This document shows positions 19,995 through 30,600 of a stretch of 64,000 bases of DNA, piece after piece. This stretch comes from Pythium myriotylum (taxonomy: Eukaryota; Oomycota; Peronosporomycetes; Pythiales; Pythiaceae), in assembly GCA_023091665.1 (NCBI GenBank), contig JALJCQ010000033.1:248001-312000 (forward strand). Direction: 5' to 3'. The position numbers were made by a program, and so were the translations under genes. The notes under the pieces were generated by a model. It did no database searches, was not told the DNA's origin, and was given only the letters and a program-made list of their open reading frames with translations. Each line of letters starts with the position of its first letter. Within the stretch, counting starts at the first letter, position 1.

Positions 19995-22184
19995 ATGATC
20001 CACCAGGTGACCGAGGACGTGTATGTACAGGTGCGGCAAAAAGACTTCGTGCTACCTCAGCAAAGACGCCAAGTCCCTGCTCTTGAGTACGTCGTGCTCA
20101 ACAGAAGTCTGCAGCTTGTCACGGTGTGCATGGACTTCTCTCAGTCGCTCGAAATCCGCATTGTCATTTCGAAAGTAACAGAGCGATCTGCGAATGGATT
20201 GGTGTTGGAAGTCACGGTGGAGCCACTACAACGCTGTCAAGTAGCCCATGTCTTACAAACCAACCATGCACGTGGATACGTGCAGGTAAGTTTCAACGCC
20301 ACCGTTGATTCGAAACCTCGAGACATTGAGTCTAGAGAAGAAAGTGAGGCCGTGCTTAGAAGTTGCGTGATGAGGAGCGCCCGTGCATATGCGCCGATCC
20401 TCACCGATTCCAGCATCCTAAACCCAGAGGGCTCTGTTTCTCCGATAGAAGTGATCAAGTGGTGTGACGATATGAACCGTTGGAGTCGTAAGCAGGGTGT
20501 TGACTTCGTGGATCCTGTCTTCCCGCCGGAGTGTGCATCCCTCGTCGGATCATCTGGCGATCGCATGTTACTTAAAGTAGCGGTCACGTGGAGACATCTT
20601 CGCGAAGTCGTAGACAGATCTTGGTGTCTTGTAGATCTTGCGGAACACACGAAACAAGGTGACCAATTGTTAAAGAGGTGGAACGCCGGGGTCCTGAGCC
20701 AAGATAGTTGGGTTTGTGCTCAGTCAATACTCGATGAAATGGCTCTGCGCTGGTGCAAAGAATGGTTTGATGAGCGCGAAATGGGTTCTCTGATGAAAGA
20801 TCCCAATTCCTTCAGCCAGCGAAGTGTCGTTCGCGTAAGACTGTGCCGCGAAGGTCAGGAATGGGTGTCTGTCGTGGTCGACTTGTTCGTTCCTGTGCTC
20901 GCACGGCACAGATGTGGTGGGCTTGCCTCTGCTTGGCCTGGCAGTGGCGAATACTATTCTGTGCTGTTGCAGAAGGCATACGCAAAACTGCGTGGAAGCT
21001 ACGTTGGGGTCGCAAGCATGTCCACGCATCATATTCTACAAGAGCTGACAGGGGTGCCAGCCACGGTTGTTTATGGTGGAATAGCCAGCGAAAAGAAGGC
21101 TGCTGAGGTAATGGGCGACCTGATTAACACTTTCCGCAAAGTGAAGCGTCGCGATCGGAAGCTGACACTAGTGTCATTCGGTGAACTTGACCACCACCAT
21201 TGTTCATTTAAAGTTGTCAACACTGCCACTGGATCATCGACTTCACCAAGCCGGGTGACTCTTCAAGATCCCATGTACACCTTGAGAGCTTTTCTGCCTA
21301 GACTTGACCCCACAATCGATATCGACTTACAAGATGACACAGTCAGCCTCGCAGAAGCGGATTTTTTCCGTCTCAGCCCAGTCATTGTCGAGCTGCGGAC
21401 TGATCTGTCGTATTCTTGGCGACGAAGGAAGATTTGCACGTCTTCAAGCACTGCCTTGGCTCTTCAAGTTGCAATCAGTTGCAGTTCTGTTCAAGAAATT
21501 ATTGTCCGCGGTTATGCTTCTCCACTATCTGGTAATGAGCTACTGGCCACATTATCAGTCACGGTTGATCGAGTTGAAGACACCGGTGCTTGGACAAGAA
21601 TTCAATCGGTAACAAGTGAGGAGAAGGTTGGGGACCCAGAAGTACCAGTCCAGGAGATGCAGTTACACTGGACTGGAACACCTGGAGAGTACGTAGTGTC
21701 ACTAACACTGGACTGCGACCATCCAGAAGGTCATGCTGAGGCCATTAGCCAACCAACACTAGCGAAGGTGGGGATTGACAAGAATATTGATCTCCTCTTT
21801 CGGTGTCTTGACCGAGACATGGATGGAGCCATCTCTTCACACGAGATTGAGGACTTTCTGCGCATTCACGAACAACACGATTCTCCCAGCATAGATGTAC
21901 GATGCTCGGCGTTTGTCCATGAGTGTGGATCGCCAGGACTTGCGAACGAAGGCTACGTTCTCACCAAGGAGGACCTGCTTCAAGTCTACGAATCGCTTGT
22001 GCTGCAGGACGGTGACCGTCACGAGGAGTTGATGACGCTTATCTGGAAAGATCTTAACAGTCTTCTCGGCATTGGACATGTATGCAGTTCAGGCCAACCG
22101 TCCGAGCATTCGTGTGCTGTGTATCAGCTCTGTTGCGTTGTATCGTCAGATCGCTCGGACAGCATAATCGCGATCTTGAAGTGA
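19995..22184 (+). CDS. Calpain-fold protein with EF-hand, catalytic Cys replaced (pseudoprotease)
   Basis: 729 aa, single exon from the ATG at 19995. FVDPVFPPECASL matches the calpain CysPc opening. Where calpains have the GDCW nucleophile motif, this protein has LSQDSWVCAQSILDEMA, with Ser at about residue 238 in place of Cys. GQEWVSVVVDLFVPV and LLQKAYAKLRGSYVGV are clear CysPc blocks. The His region reads DHHHCSFKVV, and the usual NPWG is LQDPMY, so the Asn is also lost. A beta-rich region follows, then a perfect EF-hand loop DRDMDGAISSHE near residue 600 and a further helical tail. No proteolysis is expected; a calcium-responsive scaffold or regulator is inference. The frame stays open upstream to 19818, but that overlaps the divergent neighbour and lacks similarity. 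Confidence 0.75.
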   Translation: MIHQVTEDVYVQVRQKDFVLPQQRRQVPALEYVVLNRSLQLVTVCMDFSQSLEIRIVISKVTERSANGLVLEVTVEPLQRCQVAHVLQTNHARGYVQVSFNATVDSKPRDIESREESEAVLRSCVMRSARAYAPILTDSSILNPEGSVSPIEVIKWCDDMNRWSRKQGVDFVDPVFPPECASLVGSSGDRMLLKVAVTWRHLREVVDRSWCLVDLAEHTKQGDQLLKRWNAGVLSQDSWVCAQSILDEMALRWCKEWFDEREMGSLMKDPNSFSQRSVVRVRLCREGQEWVSVVVDLFVPVLARHRCGGLASAWPGSGEYYSVLLQKAYAKLRGSYVGVASMSTHHILQELTGVPATVVYGGIASEKKAAEVMGDLINTFRKVKRRDRKLTLVSFGELDHHHCSFKVVNTATGSSTSPSRVTLQDPMYTLRAFLPRLDPTIDIDLQDDTVSLAEADFFRLSPVIVELRTDLSYSWRRRKICTSSSTALALQVAISCSSVQEIIVRGYASPLSGNELLATLSVTVDRVEDTGAWTRIQSVTSEEKVGDPEVPVQEMQLHWTGTPGEYVVSLTLDCDHPEGHAEAISQPTLAKVGIDKNIDLLFRCLDRDMDGAISSHEIEDFLRIHEQHDSPSIDVRCSAFVHECGSPGLANEGYVLTKEDLLQVYESLVLQDGDRHEELMTLIWKDLNSLLGIGHVCSSGQPSEHSCAVYQLCCVVSSDRSDSIIAILK

Positions 22185-22310
22185 GGGGATGGGTTCTCAC
22201 AGCTTTGTTCCATTTACATAGTTAGTTATCTCGACAGCATGGGCGATTCCCAATACGACACTCCATCTCCTGACCATGCTCGCGTTCAGACAATCTCATC
22301 GCCGAGTTTT

Positions 22311-23068
22311 CTACGAGAGCTGAACTTTCTTTTGAAATTCTTGGGTCAACTCCTCAAGCGATACGCTCGGGTTCTGGTCAAAAAAGGCCAGAAACTCCTG
22401 GGCCGAGCGGACTTTTTCGTTGTCGGAGCGCTCCGCGAGTTGCTGCAGCTGCTCGTGCTGCTCGAGCGGCGTCTGCGCACCTTCATAAACGATCATCTCT
22501 GCCTGGTACTGCAGCTCTTTCTTCTCGTAATACTCGGGATCCGCCGCGCGGCGCATAAGATTCAGAAACTGCTCATACTCGGTGCACGCCATGAGGATCT
22601 GCACAAAGAATGACATCCGCGTGTGGCGCTGGCGCTCCTCCGATAACCGCGTCTCTTCTTCGCACCGCACGTTGTACTGCTCCATGGTGAAGCCGTGCTC
22701 GACGAGGAACTCCTCGATATACGCGTTCGCCGTGTCGATAAACTCAATGTGGAGGTCTTTCCACGCGCTACAGCACCCCGCACAAGTCAGTTCAGCCGCT
22801 GAGCAGGGTCGCCCCTAGCAAGCGCGTTGTCTCACCCTTCGACGGCGTCGAGGTCGGCGGCGCTCGGGCCGCCTCTCGTGAGCAGAATCTTGAAGAGGCC
22901 CGCGTGCTGCTCGCAGAAGGCGTTGACCGACTCCTGGAAGTAGTCGCTGCCGACGAAGGCGGCGACCCACTCGAGCACGTCGTCGTCTTTGTCCATGTCT
23001 TTGAGCAGCGGCGTCTCGTACCGCGTGAGCAGGTCGATCGCATCGAACTGTCCGGTCGCCATGTTCAT
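22311..23068 (-). CDS. BART-domain protein (ARL2BP/CFAP36-like)
   Basis: Two exons (23068-22836 and 22767-22311) give 229 aa. The BART domain covers about residues 25-150. It reads VLEWVAAFVGSDYFQESVNAFCEQHAGLF, then across the intron WKDLHIEFIDTANAYIEEFL, and FFVQILMACTEYEQFLNLM. These are the spacing and aromatic/acidic pattern of BART domains, which bind GTP-loaded ARL2/ARL3. The rest is charged and helical. ARL2BP and CFAP36 act at cilia and basal bodies, which fits an organism with flagellated zoospores; assignment to one or the other is not secure. The first two Met codons (MNMATG) are both plausible starts. A GA-repeat tract lies in the 5' flank. Confidence 0.75.
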
Positions 23069-23602
23069 TCGCGAGGATCGACGGGGCGACGTCTGTCGCG
23101 TGGTGGGGCGACGCGGCGAGGCAGACGCGAGGCAGTGCAGGCGGCCGCGAGAGAGAGAGAGAGAGAGAGAGCGGCGATGCAGCCGTTGGCGATGTCTCGA
23201 GACACCCGGCCAACGTCCGGTGGGGGAAGAGGGGGTGAGGGGTGTCGAAAACGTGCTCGAAGGAGGGCCGTCGCGGGTTGTTTCTGTGTGCTGGGGAGTG
23301 CGCAAACGGCCTCGTCTGGTAGGTTTAAACAGGTTAAAACCCTGGAATTCCAGGTCCTGCTGGCTCTTTCGCGGACACCAGATGCCCGCCGTCGTCCACA
23401 GTCAAGAACAAAGAAACCCCAGCAGTTCCTGCGAGAATAACGGCCCAACTTCAATCTCTGATGTGGCTATATCAGTACACGCCAGAGGGTCGCTCCGGGT
23501 CGTGGGTCGAGACCTTGCCGACCCGGCCCGTCTAATTTAGGCGGACGTGGCACCTCATGCCAAAGAGCATGGCAAGGGAGCACTGCTGAGGAGCTCCTCG
23601 CC
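23069..23602. other. divergent intergenic region BART / SLC44
   Basis: 534 bp with a GA-rich tract near the BART start and no called gene. Confidence 0.45.
23149..23171 (+). repeat. (GA)n microsatellite
   Basis: Uninterrupted ga dinucleotides, 80 bp upstream of the BART gene start. On that gene's strand it is a CT tract, a common feature of oomycete leaders and promoters. Confidence 0.95.
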
Positions 23603-25279
23603 ATGGCCTCCGCACGCAACGACCTGCCATCGCCCGAGATGGAAGACCTCGTGCTCTCGCCCGCGGGCGACCACCCGGACCACGACGACGACCACGACGA
23701 CGACCGCGACGACGACCACGCGGCCTCGGCGTCGCGCCTCATCCCGCTCTCCATGAGCGACGGCAGCGCCAGCGGCAGCGACGCGCGCCCGCTGCCGTCG
23801 CTCAACGCGCCGATCACGTTCCGCGACGTGCAGTTCGTCGGGCTCTTCCTGTTCCACATGCTGCTCATGCTGCTCGCGACCGGCTATATCCGCTCCGACT
23901 TTGACGCCGAGAGACTGCCGAGCGAGAACGGCAGCGTCGCCGCCTCGGGCGCGACCCCCAAGCCCGACGAAGAGAGCGTCGCGGAGATGAACGCGAGTGC
24001 GATCGGCGTGCAGCTGCGCTCGCTCTGCGTCGTGAACGTACTCTTTGCGTTTGGCTGGCTTCTCTTCTTCCTCTTCAACGACAAGATGCGGTTCATCCAG
24101 GCCTCGTGTGCGTTCTCGACAGTCGGGCTCGGCTTTCTCGCGTTCGCACTCTTCACGCTGCCCGGGAACAGTCTCGCACTTGCGCTCGCTATCTTCACGA
24201 CCGGAACGTTAGTCTTCGACATTTTCTGGATTCGCAAGTACCGGAGTGCGCTCGACTTTGTGGCTGTGCTCCTAGAACTGATCGTGCACTTTCTGGTCAA
24301 GCACCCTACGCTCGCGTTTGTCACGGCAGGCACACTTATCGCATACACGATCTGGGCGAGTTGGATCTGTACGTCGCTTGGATTCGTGGGGAATGGCTCG
24401 ACGCCGTGGCAGTTCAGCATGCTCTTCCTCTACTTACACTTTTACTGGACGTCAAACATCTTCAAGAACATTCTCACCTTCGTCGTGTCCGGCGCGACCA
24501 TCATCTGGTACTACAAGGACGACTCGTCGGATCTCTCACCACAGACCGCGCCGGAGGCCAATCACGAGTCTCCGACCGACGAAGAGGGCGGCTCAAGCGC
24601 CCGCAACGCTACGGGGATGGCTGGACTGCTGCCATGGAATACCACGGCCGATCGCAAGGTCGTGGTACACTTTGTCAAGGGTGCTTTGTCGAGCTCCTTC
24701 GGATCAATTTGCATTGGATCGCTCCTGTGCCCTCTCGCGCATGTCATCTGGAACGTTTTGCGTTGGGCCCGCCGTGATGAGTCGGTGCTCTCCAAACGCA
24801 TTGTGTACCTGCGCTCCGAGGCCGCAGAGAACTTTATTCGCACGTATCACAAGTATTCGTTCGTTCACGTCGCGGGGTACGGCAAGCCGTTCTACGTCGC
24901 CGCTCGGGACTCGTGGAACTTGATCGAGAAACGTGGCGTTGAGGCCATCGTCGACGATGACCTCACGAGCCGCATGCTGCTGCTGAGCGGGAATGGCTGG
25001 GCCAGCGTTATGTGCGCGCTATGTGTGCCGGCGTTCTCCAACACGAAGCACGTCGTCTTCTTTGCAGTCGCGAGCTTCATCTTGTGTTATACAACCCTGT
25101 CCATCGCCACACAGATCATGGGTGCTGTTATCAAGACCCTCTTCGTATGCTTTGCGGAGAACCCAAGTCGTCTTAACGAGCTGCACCCGCTCATTTACCA
25201 TCGCTTTGCACGGCTTGCCGAAGTGGAGAGCTTCCGCCATCACAAGGCCCCGCCCGGGCGCAGTGGGTTCTCCGTTTGA
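23603..25279 (+). CDS. Choline transporter-like protein (SLC44/CTL/PNS1 family)
   Basis: 558 aa, no intron. The N-terminus is cytosolic and acidic with an Asp/His repeat (around residues 25-40). About ten hydrophobic helices follow. The first (DVQFVGLFLFHMLLMLLATG) is followed by a lumenal loop. The C-terminal half has the family signature region GYGKPFYVAARDSWNLIEKRG and a last pair of helices ending in LFVCFAENPSRLNELHP. SLC44 proteins move choline or ethanolamine across plasma or mitochondrial membranes and so feed phospholipid synthesis. The next gene downstream is PI synthase, another phospholipid gene, on the same strand; there is no evidence of co-regulation. Confidence 0.85.
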   Translation: MASARNDLPSPEMEDLVLSPAGDHPDHDDDHDDDRDDDHAASASRLIPLSMSDGSASGSDARPLPSLNAPITFRDVQFVGLFLFHMLLMLLATGYIRSDFDAERLPSENGSVAASGATPKPDEESVAEMNASAIGVQLRSLCVVNVLFAFGWLLFFLFNDKMRFIQASCAFSTVGLGFLAFALFTLPGNSLALALAIFTTGTLVFDIFWIRKYRSALDFVAVLLELIVHFLVKHPTLAFVTAGTLIAYTIWASWICTSLGFVGNGSTPWQFSMLFLYLHFYWTSNIFKNILTFVVSGATIIWYYKDDSSDLSPQTAPEANHESPTDEEGGSSARNATGMAGLLPWNTTADRKVVVHFVKGALSSSFGSICIGSLLCPLAHVIWNVLRWARRDESVLSKRIVYLRSEAAENFIRTYHKYSFVHVAGYGKPFYVAARDSWNLIEKRGVEAIVDDDLTSRMLLLSGNGWASVMCALCVPAFSNTKHVVFFAVASFILCYTTLSIATQIMGAVIKTLFVCFAENPSRLNELHPLIYHRFARLAEVESFRHHKAPPGRSGFSV

Positions 25280-25786
25280 AGCGATGCCTCGGCCAGCCAG
25301 TAACTTATACGAACCGAGTCCCTTCTAGCGTAGCACTCTCTCTCCGCAGCCAATAGCTGATTGCAAGCGTCTTGGGCCCGCGACTGTCCGAAGCTTCTTT
25401 TTAGATGCGATGGGCGTGCAATTCATACCGTGAAGGAGCGTGGGAACATAGAAGATAGCAAATGATGAACGAATTGGGCTGCGCTGTAGTTCGACGCGTA
25501 GTTCGTCTCCCCTTCCGTTTCTTGCGTGTCTTCTCCAGCAAAATGCAGATCAAGGCGACACCCACGTCAAGCGCGACGCGGACGCAAACGCCACCGCGTT
25601 GTTCGGACGTGGAGTCTTCGTTCTCGTCGGTCTCCTCTTTCCCGAGGTCGCGAAGTGGAGGACAATTTGGTGTCTTCGGCGCCCATGAGCCGACGTGGAA
25701 TGTCGCGCGAAGGTTGCGGAAGTGTGAGACGAAGACACGAAGACAGCGAGTGCAGTGCATTTCCGTCCCATCGCGAGGGAGCGAGA
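25280..25786. other. intergenic region SLC44 / PI synthase
   Basis: About 500 bp. Open frames on both strands (for example 25401-25760 minus) have no recognisable family. Probably the 3' flank and the PI synthase promoter. Confidence 0.4.
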
Positions 25787-26558
25787 ATGGCGGCCGCCGA
25801 CCCCACGCCCGTGTTCTTCTACGTGCCCAACCTCATCGGGTACGCGCGCGTGCTGCTCTCTGCCTACAGCCTCTATGTCGCGCTGGACGACTACAAGACG
25901 AGCGTGCTGTGCTACGCGCTGAGCTTCGCCTGCGACTACTTCGACGGCTTCTTCGCGCGCTGGTTCGACCAGTGTACGTCGCCCTCTCCTGCGCGCCCGC
26001 TCACTCTAGGCTCACGTACAAGGCGGTCTCTGTAGGCTCCAACTATGGCGCCGTGCTGGATATGGTCACGGACCGGTGCTCCACGGCCGGGCTCCTCGTG
26101 ATCTTGTCGCACCTGTACCCCAAGTACATGCTGGCGTTCCTGTTCCTGCTGATCCTCGACTTCTCGAGCCACTGGTACCACATGTACTCGTCCAAGGGCC
26201 ACCACAAGACTGTCGCCGGTGACCGCAACTTGCTGCTGCGACTCTACTACGGCGTGTATCCGTTCTTCGGCTACTGCTGCGTGGGCACGGAGCTCTTTTA
26301 CATCTTTCTCTATGTGCTCCACTTCAATCCGACTTTCGTCGTCCCGGGCATCAACTTCCCGCTGCAACAGGTGCGGACAACGTGCTGTCTTTTGAGTCCG
26401 ATTGCTCTTGCTCATTGAGTGTACCTGTGGCTCGATAGCTCTGCTTCTACGTGTGTCTCCCGGCATGCGTGTTCAAGAACATTATCAATGTCTTTCAGCT
26501 CACGAGCGCTGCCTATGCGGTCGCTGAGGACGACGTCAACAACAAGAAGACCAAGTGA
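25787..26558 (+). CDS. CDIPT: Phosphatidylinositol synthase (CDP-diacylglycerol-inositol 3-phosphatidyltransferase)
   Basis: Three exons (25787-25973, 26036-26370, 26439-26558) give 213 aa, the normal family length. The first intron splits the CDP-alcohol phosphotransferase motif. Spliced, it reads DYFDGFFARWFDQCSNYGA then VLDMVTDR, which fits D-x2-D-G-x2-A-R-x8-G-x3-D-x3-D with all catalytic Asp residues present. FFYVPNLIGYARVLL is the typical N-terminal helix. HHKTVAGDRNLLLRLYYG and the later TM helices match PI synthase rather than other CDP-alcohol transferases. The enzyme makes phosphatidylinositol in the ER from CDP-diacylglycerol and inositol. Confidence 0.93.
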
Positions 26559-26669
26559 TAGAGTGCAGCCTGGGAAGGCGATATGGAGTGAGCATGACTT
26601 GCTTCCACACTCTCTGGTTCGCAATTGACACGATCATTCCATCGAGTGGGTTATCTGACTACTGTAGTT

Positions 26670-27587
26670 TCATTGCGAGACGTTCTTTTCGCTCGGATAC
26701 AGCACGTCGTAGTGGCCTGGGCGATAGAGGAGATGGATGCGGATGTCAGCAGCAGATGCATGAGGACCGAACACATAGCTGTGTGGTTCGTGTCCTTCTC
26801 CCGTGCTGCCGTCCAGGTACTCGATCTTCACCGCAATGTCGATCGCTTCAGTCAACGCAGTAATCTGCGGCTGGTCGCACTCCTTGCCCATGGGCTCGAC
26901 CTCGGCTGCGCAGAATTGCTCGACAGTGAGCCCCGGGAAGAGCCCTTCAATGAAAGGCTGAAACTGCTCGCGATTTCGCTTCAGATGACCGGCTGTGAGC
27001 AGACGCATGTACCAAACCTAGTTTTGTGTAGAAGCGCAAAGCAGTGAGGAGTCATCCCCATTACGAGAAGCGCTTGGGATTGCGCTCACCAGATACTCGG
27101 GCTCGCCTCCCTCGGTTTGGAAGTCCTGGACGAGCTCCGCGTGTGTACGCGTCTCCATGGCGTCCAAGTAGTCGACGAACGTTTCCCAGAATGTGTCGAT
27201 CGCTACCTCGCTGTAGCCGATGGCGATGAGCTCGCTCTTGGATCGTCGGATCTTGTCCTGGATTTGGCCACGAAGGGCTGCGGCGGCCGCTTTGTTCTCA
27301 TTGGAGCTCGATACCTGCTCGCAGAGAGCGAAGATGAAAGCGCGAAAGAAGCAGTTGCCATCGCCGCGCACTCGTCGTAGTGAGCTGTAGCGCTTGTCGA
27401 GAGCCGCGATGCCGTGGAGAAAATTGGGGTTTGCGTTGCCTTCGTACTCGGCTGTAAGCGTCGCAACGGCCACGGGGTCACCGATAAGAGGGTTGCTCTT
27501 GCCTTGCGCATCCATCCACTCGCTGATCACGGCGCCATCAGTGCCCAGGCGGCCCAAGTAGTCGTTCGCATCACTCTGCTCAGCCAT
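26670..27587 (-). CDS. OTUB1: Otubain (OTU-family deubiquitinase)
   Basis: Two exons (27587-27090 and 27017-26670) give 281 aa, close to OTUB1/2. VRGDGNCFFRAFIFALCE holds the catalytic Asp and Cys. The catalytic His lies in LLYRPGHYDVLYP near the C-terminus. SSYKR-type spacing is represented by RYSSLRRVRGDG. YLVWYMRLLTAGHLKRN across the intron is a conserved otubain segment. Otubains cleave Lys48-linked ubiquitin chains, and OTUB1 also blocks some E2 enzymes. An N-terminal extension of about 60 residues precedes the OTU fold, as in OTUB1. Confidence 0.93.
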
Positions 27588-27698
27588 GTTGAAAGATCCG
27601 TATTCACTGTCAAGCCGAAGATCAAACCGGACGTTACTCTAGTACCTGTATTAACGGGTACTCTCATCTCCAAGAGATGGCTACACAAGGATCTCAAA

Positions 27699-30600
27699 TC
27701 AAAACTCCAACTCGACCCGGCTCGGACATGTGTCAGACGTATCTTCATCGTGGATGAAGTCAACCGAGAGAAGAGACCTCGACTGTTGCAGTTTGCGCTG
27801 AGGCGGTTTAGCACCGATGACTTCTACGTCTTCGAGGCGATCCCCCCAGTCCTTTGCGCTAAAACTAGTCCACAAACCTTCTTGGCGCTGCAGCGTTGGC
27901 CACGAGGCTTGAAGCAAAATGTCGCAGTTCGCAAGCGGAAAATTCAGGGCACGTAAAAGTCGCCATACCATCACGCTTGGAGTAAGTTCCTCAGTCCCTC
28001 GAAAGTCGACGGCGTCGTCGAATGTGGCGGTCCAAACATCAGCTCGACATTCCTTCTCTTCGAGCACAAAATCTCGATACATGAGATCGAGAATGCTGTG
28101 AACATTCATCAAGCAAGCCAAAATGAGTTTTTCGTCCACTTTGCACGCAGCAATCGAGGCGGTCGGGGTGAATGAAGTTGCGAGCACGTTTCCCAGAATC
28201 AGCGTATACCTGCTATTGTTGAACTTGGAAAGTCTTCGGCACGCAATGGAGGCAATACCGATTCTGATGTTCTGTATGTGACGCTCCCTCTTGATGCTCC
28301 ACAATGACGGGCCAACAAAATGATTGAAGAACACAACATGAATAGCTTCCAAGGTGTTGCCGCGCTCGCATGCTGGTGAAATTAACTCTGCGAGTTGTTG
28401 GCAAGCACAGCAGACTTCCTTGGGGAGACTCCACACCATAATCTCTAACACTGTCAATAATCGCGAGGCGATATCTTCGCAATAATCGATGCCATCGAAT
28501 AATGAGCTTTGCAAATCTCGAATCCATTGCATTCCACACTCGGCTAGGTATCGAGTAAGTGCCAACCCAGCAACGCTAGGATACATGAAGATAGTATCAA
28601 GACTTTGAGGGGGAGACTCCTTGATCTCTGCTGAAATGAGGTAGCGGATAAAAGAGAGTTCGTTTTGTTCTTGCTTAAGGAAAGGAGTCACGCTCAGTAG
28701 GCAAAATACTTGGAGTCGTGTTCGCTGTGCATCTCTTCCGGTACCACATGCGCGAATAAGGCTCACTGACACATCCGGACGTGCAACAATACTTTGAAGT
28801 GCTACAAGGAGTGGAGTGTACTCATAGTCATTTTGGACGACTTGTTCGAGGTAACGGCGACGATCATCGTTGAATTGTTGTCTCTTTTTCTCTTTGGCTC
28901 GGGTGAAACAGCAGCAAAATCCGGTGGAGCAACACGATGCACTCGATAAAATGAAGCACAGACCAGCCAGCCATAACACAAATGATACAAGATCTGTTAG
29001 ATTTGACAGAGCTTGGCCCACTGAATCTGAGGCAGTGTCGCTTTTGCTTGGGATGTAGCTCAGGCAGTATGTCATAGTGAGTTTGCAGTCCAACGGTGAG
29101 TCAGCACGCTTGATTGTAAACCTAAAATGAGCAGAGTGGGGAGCGGACCGTTTCCACCATCTCCTCTCTCGAAAACGGAGCTGCCCCAGCGCGTATTGTA
29201 GTGCTCGTTTCCTGGCACGAATATCGATAAAAGAAGGGTTCCAATATCGTTTTTCTACGCGGTGCAAAAGCTGCCAATCTTCGTCCTCCCGTTCATCACC
29301 TTGGTCGTCACTAATAAAACTTCTATTTGCGCTTCGAATGAGCCAACACGGCACTTTCAACGGGCAGTACTTAAGCACATCATCGTTAATGAAGGGGTGA
29401 CCAATCTCGAACTCAGACTTATCGTCGCTTCCTTGAAGAGTAACTTCGTACATGCCTGAATATCTATCAGGGTCGATGAATGCCACGGGTACGTTGACCG
29501 CATCGTCACTAATACTGTTTGTAGTGAAGAGTGTCGGCGGCAGCACTGCAAGTTTGTCCGGTACATTGTCGACTTGAAGGCGAATTTTAGAAAACACGTT
29601 GAGGCTATTTTGACTAGTTGGACTGTGGATTGCACAAAGGTTTTGGTGAAAAAAGTCTGTCTCTCTGGAAATGCTGAAGTTGAAATCGTCAAATTCTTTG
29701 TCGACTGAAGTCCACGCGTTGTTAGCTAGAGTGCCGAAAGCGTTGAAGTAGTCATGATCTGGTACATACAACACCCGACCACTCACGTCAGTGACGATAT
29801 CCCCGCTGGTCTTGATCAATCGTCCTGTCAAGCCAAGCGAAATATTGATTTGTTGACGGTTTGGCCACTGGTAAAGCGCTCCATGCGTTGGCAACTTCTG
29901 GATCTTGATGCGTGTCCCTGGCAAGAGTAACTCGTAGGATGATAACGAGATAACTGTTGCTGAATCCTCGTGAACGTGGGCGATGTCACGATATGTATCG
30001 TGATAGGATTTTGCAAGTCTTGGGAGAAGCTCAAAATTGACAATGCTCGTAACACCTTCCCCCGGTGTCGCTATTTCTAGTAGCTTGTACTCGAGCTTAT
30101 CAATGCGTCTGCTTCCAATCTCGATCGTTGAACTGTCGAATACATAGACGACAAATGGAGAAAACGTTTGGTTCACAATCATGTCTTGTCTTATACGATA
30201 CCGCTCCGTTTGACTCGAATCGACAGCGTTAGCGGCCTCCAGCTTCGGCAAATTTTCCATTTGCTGGTCATAAAGATGTCCGTACTTCGGTAACTGGGTA
30301 ATGACGATGATTTGGTCATTCTGTTCTACACGACCAGTTGAATTATGGGCCTCATCGCGTCCGGAGGCCGTCAAGTCGTCAAATAGACCTAGATTTCTCG
30401 AATAGGTGGGCGTGCCACTCGTGTTGTCGTCACTCGAGGTTGTCGTTCCGACCAGGTTAATGTAGACTGGCACCCCATCATGTGCACGACGCGTGAGATG
30501 TCTCGTCGTGAGAGGTGTTCGTATAGGATTGACTGAGATGTCGATAACAGCTTCGCGTGTGGTGTTCACCAGTCTGCCGACAACGGATGCATTTGCATGA

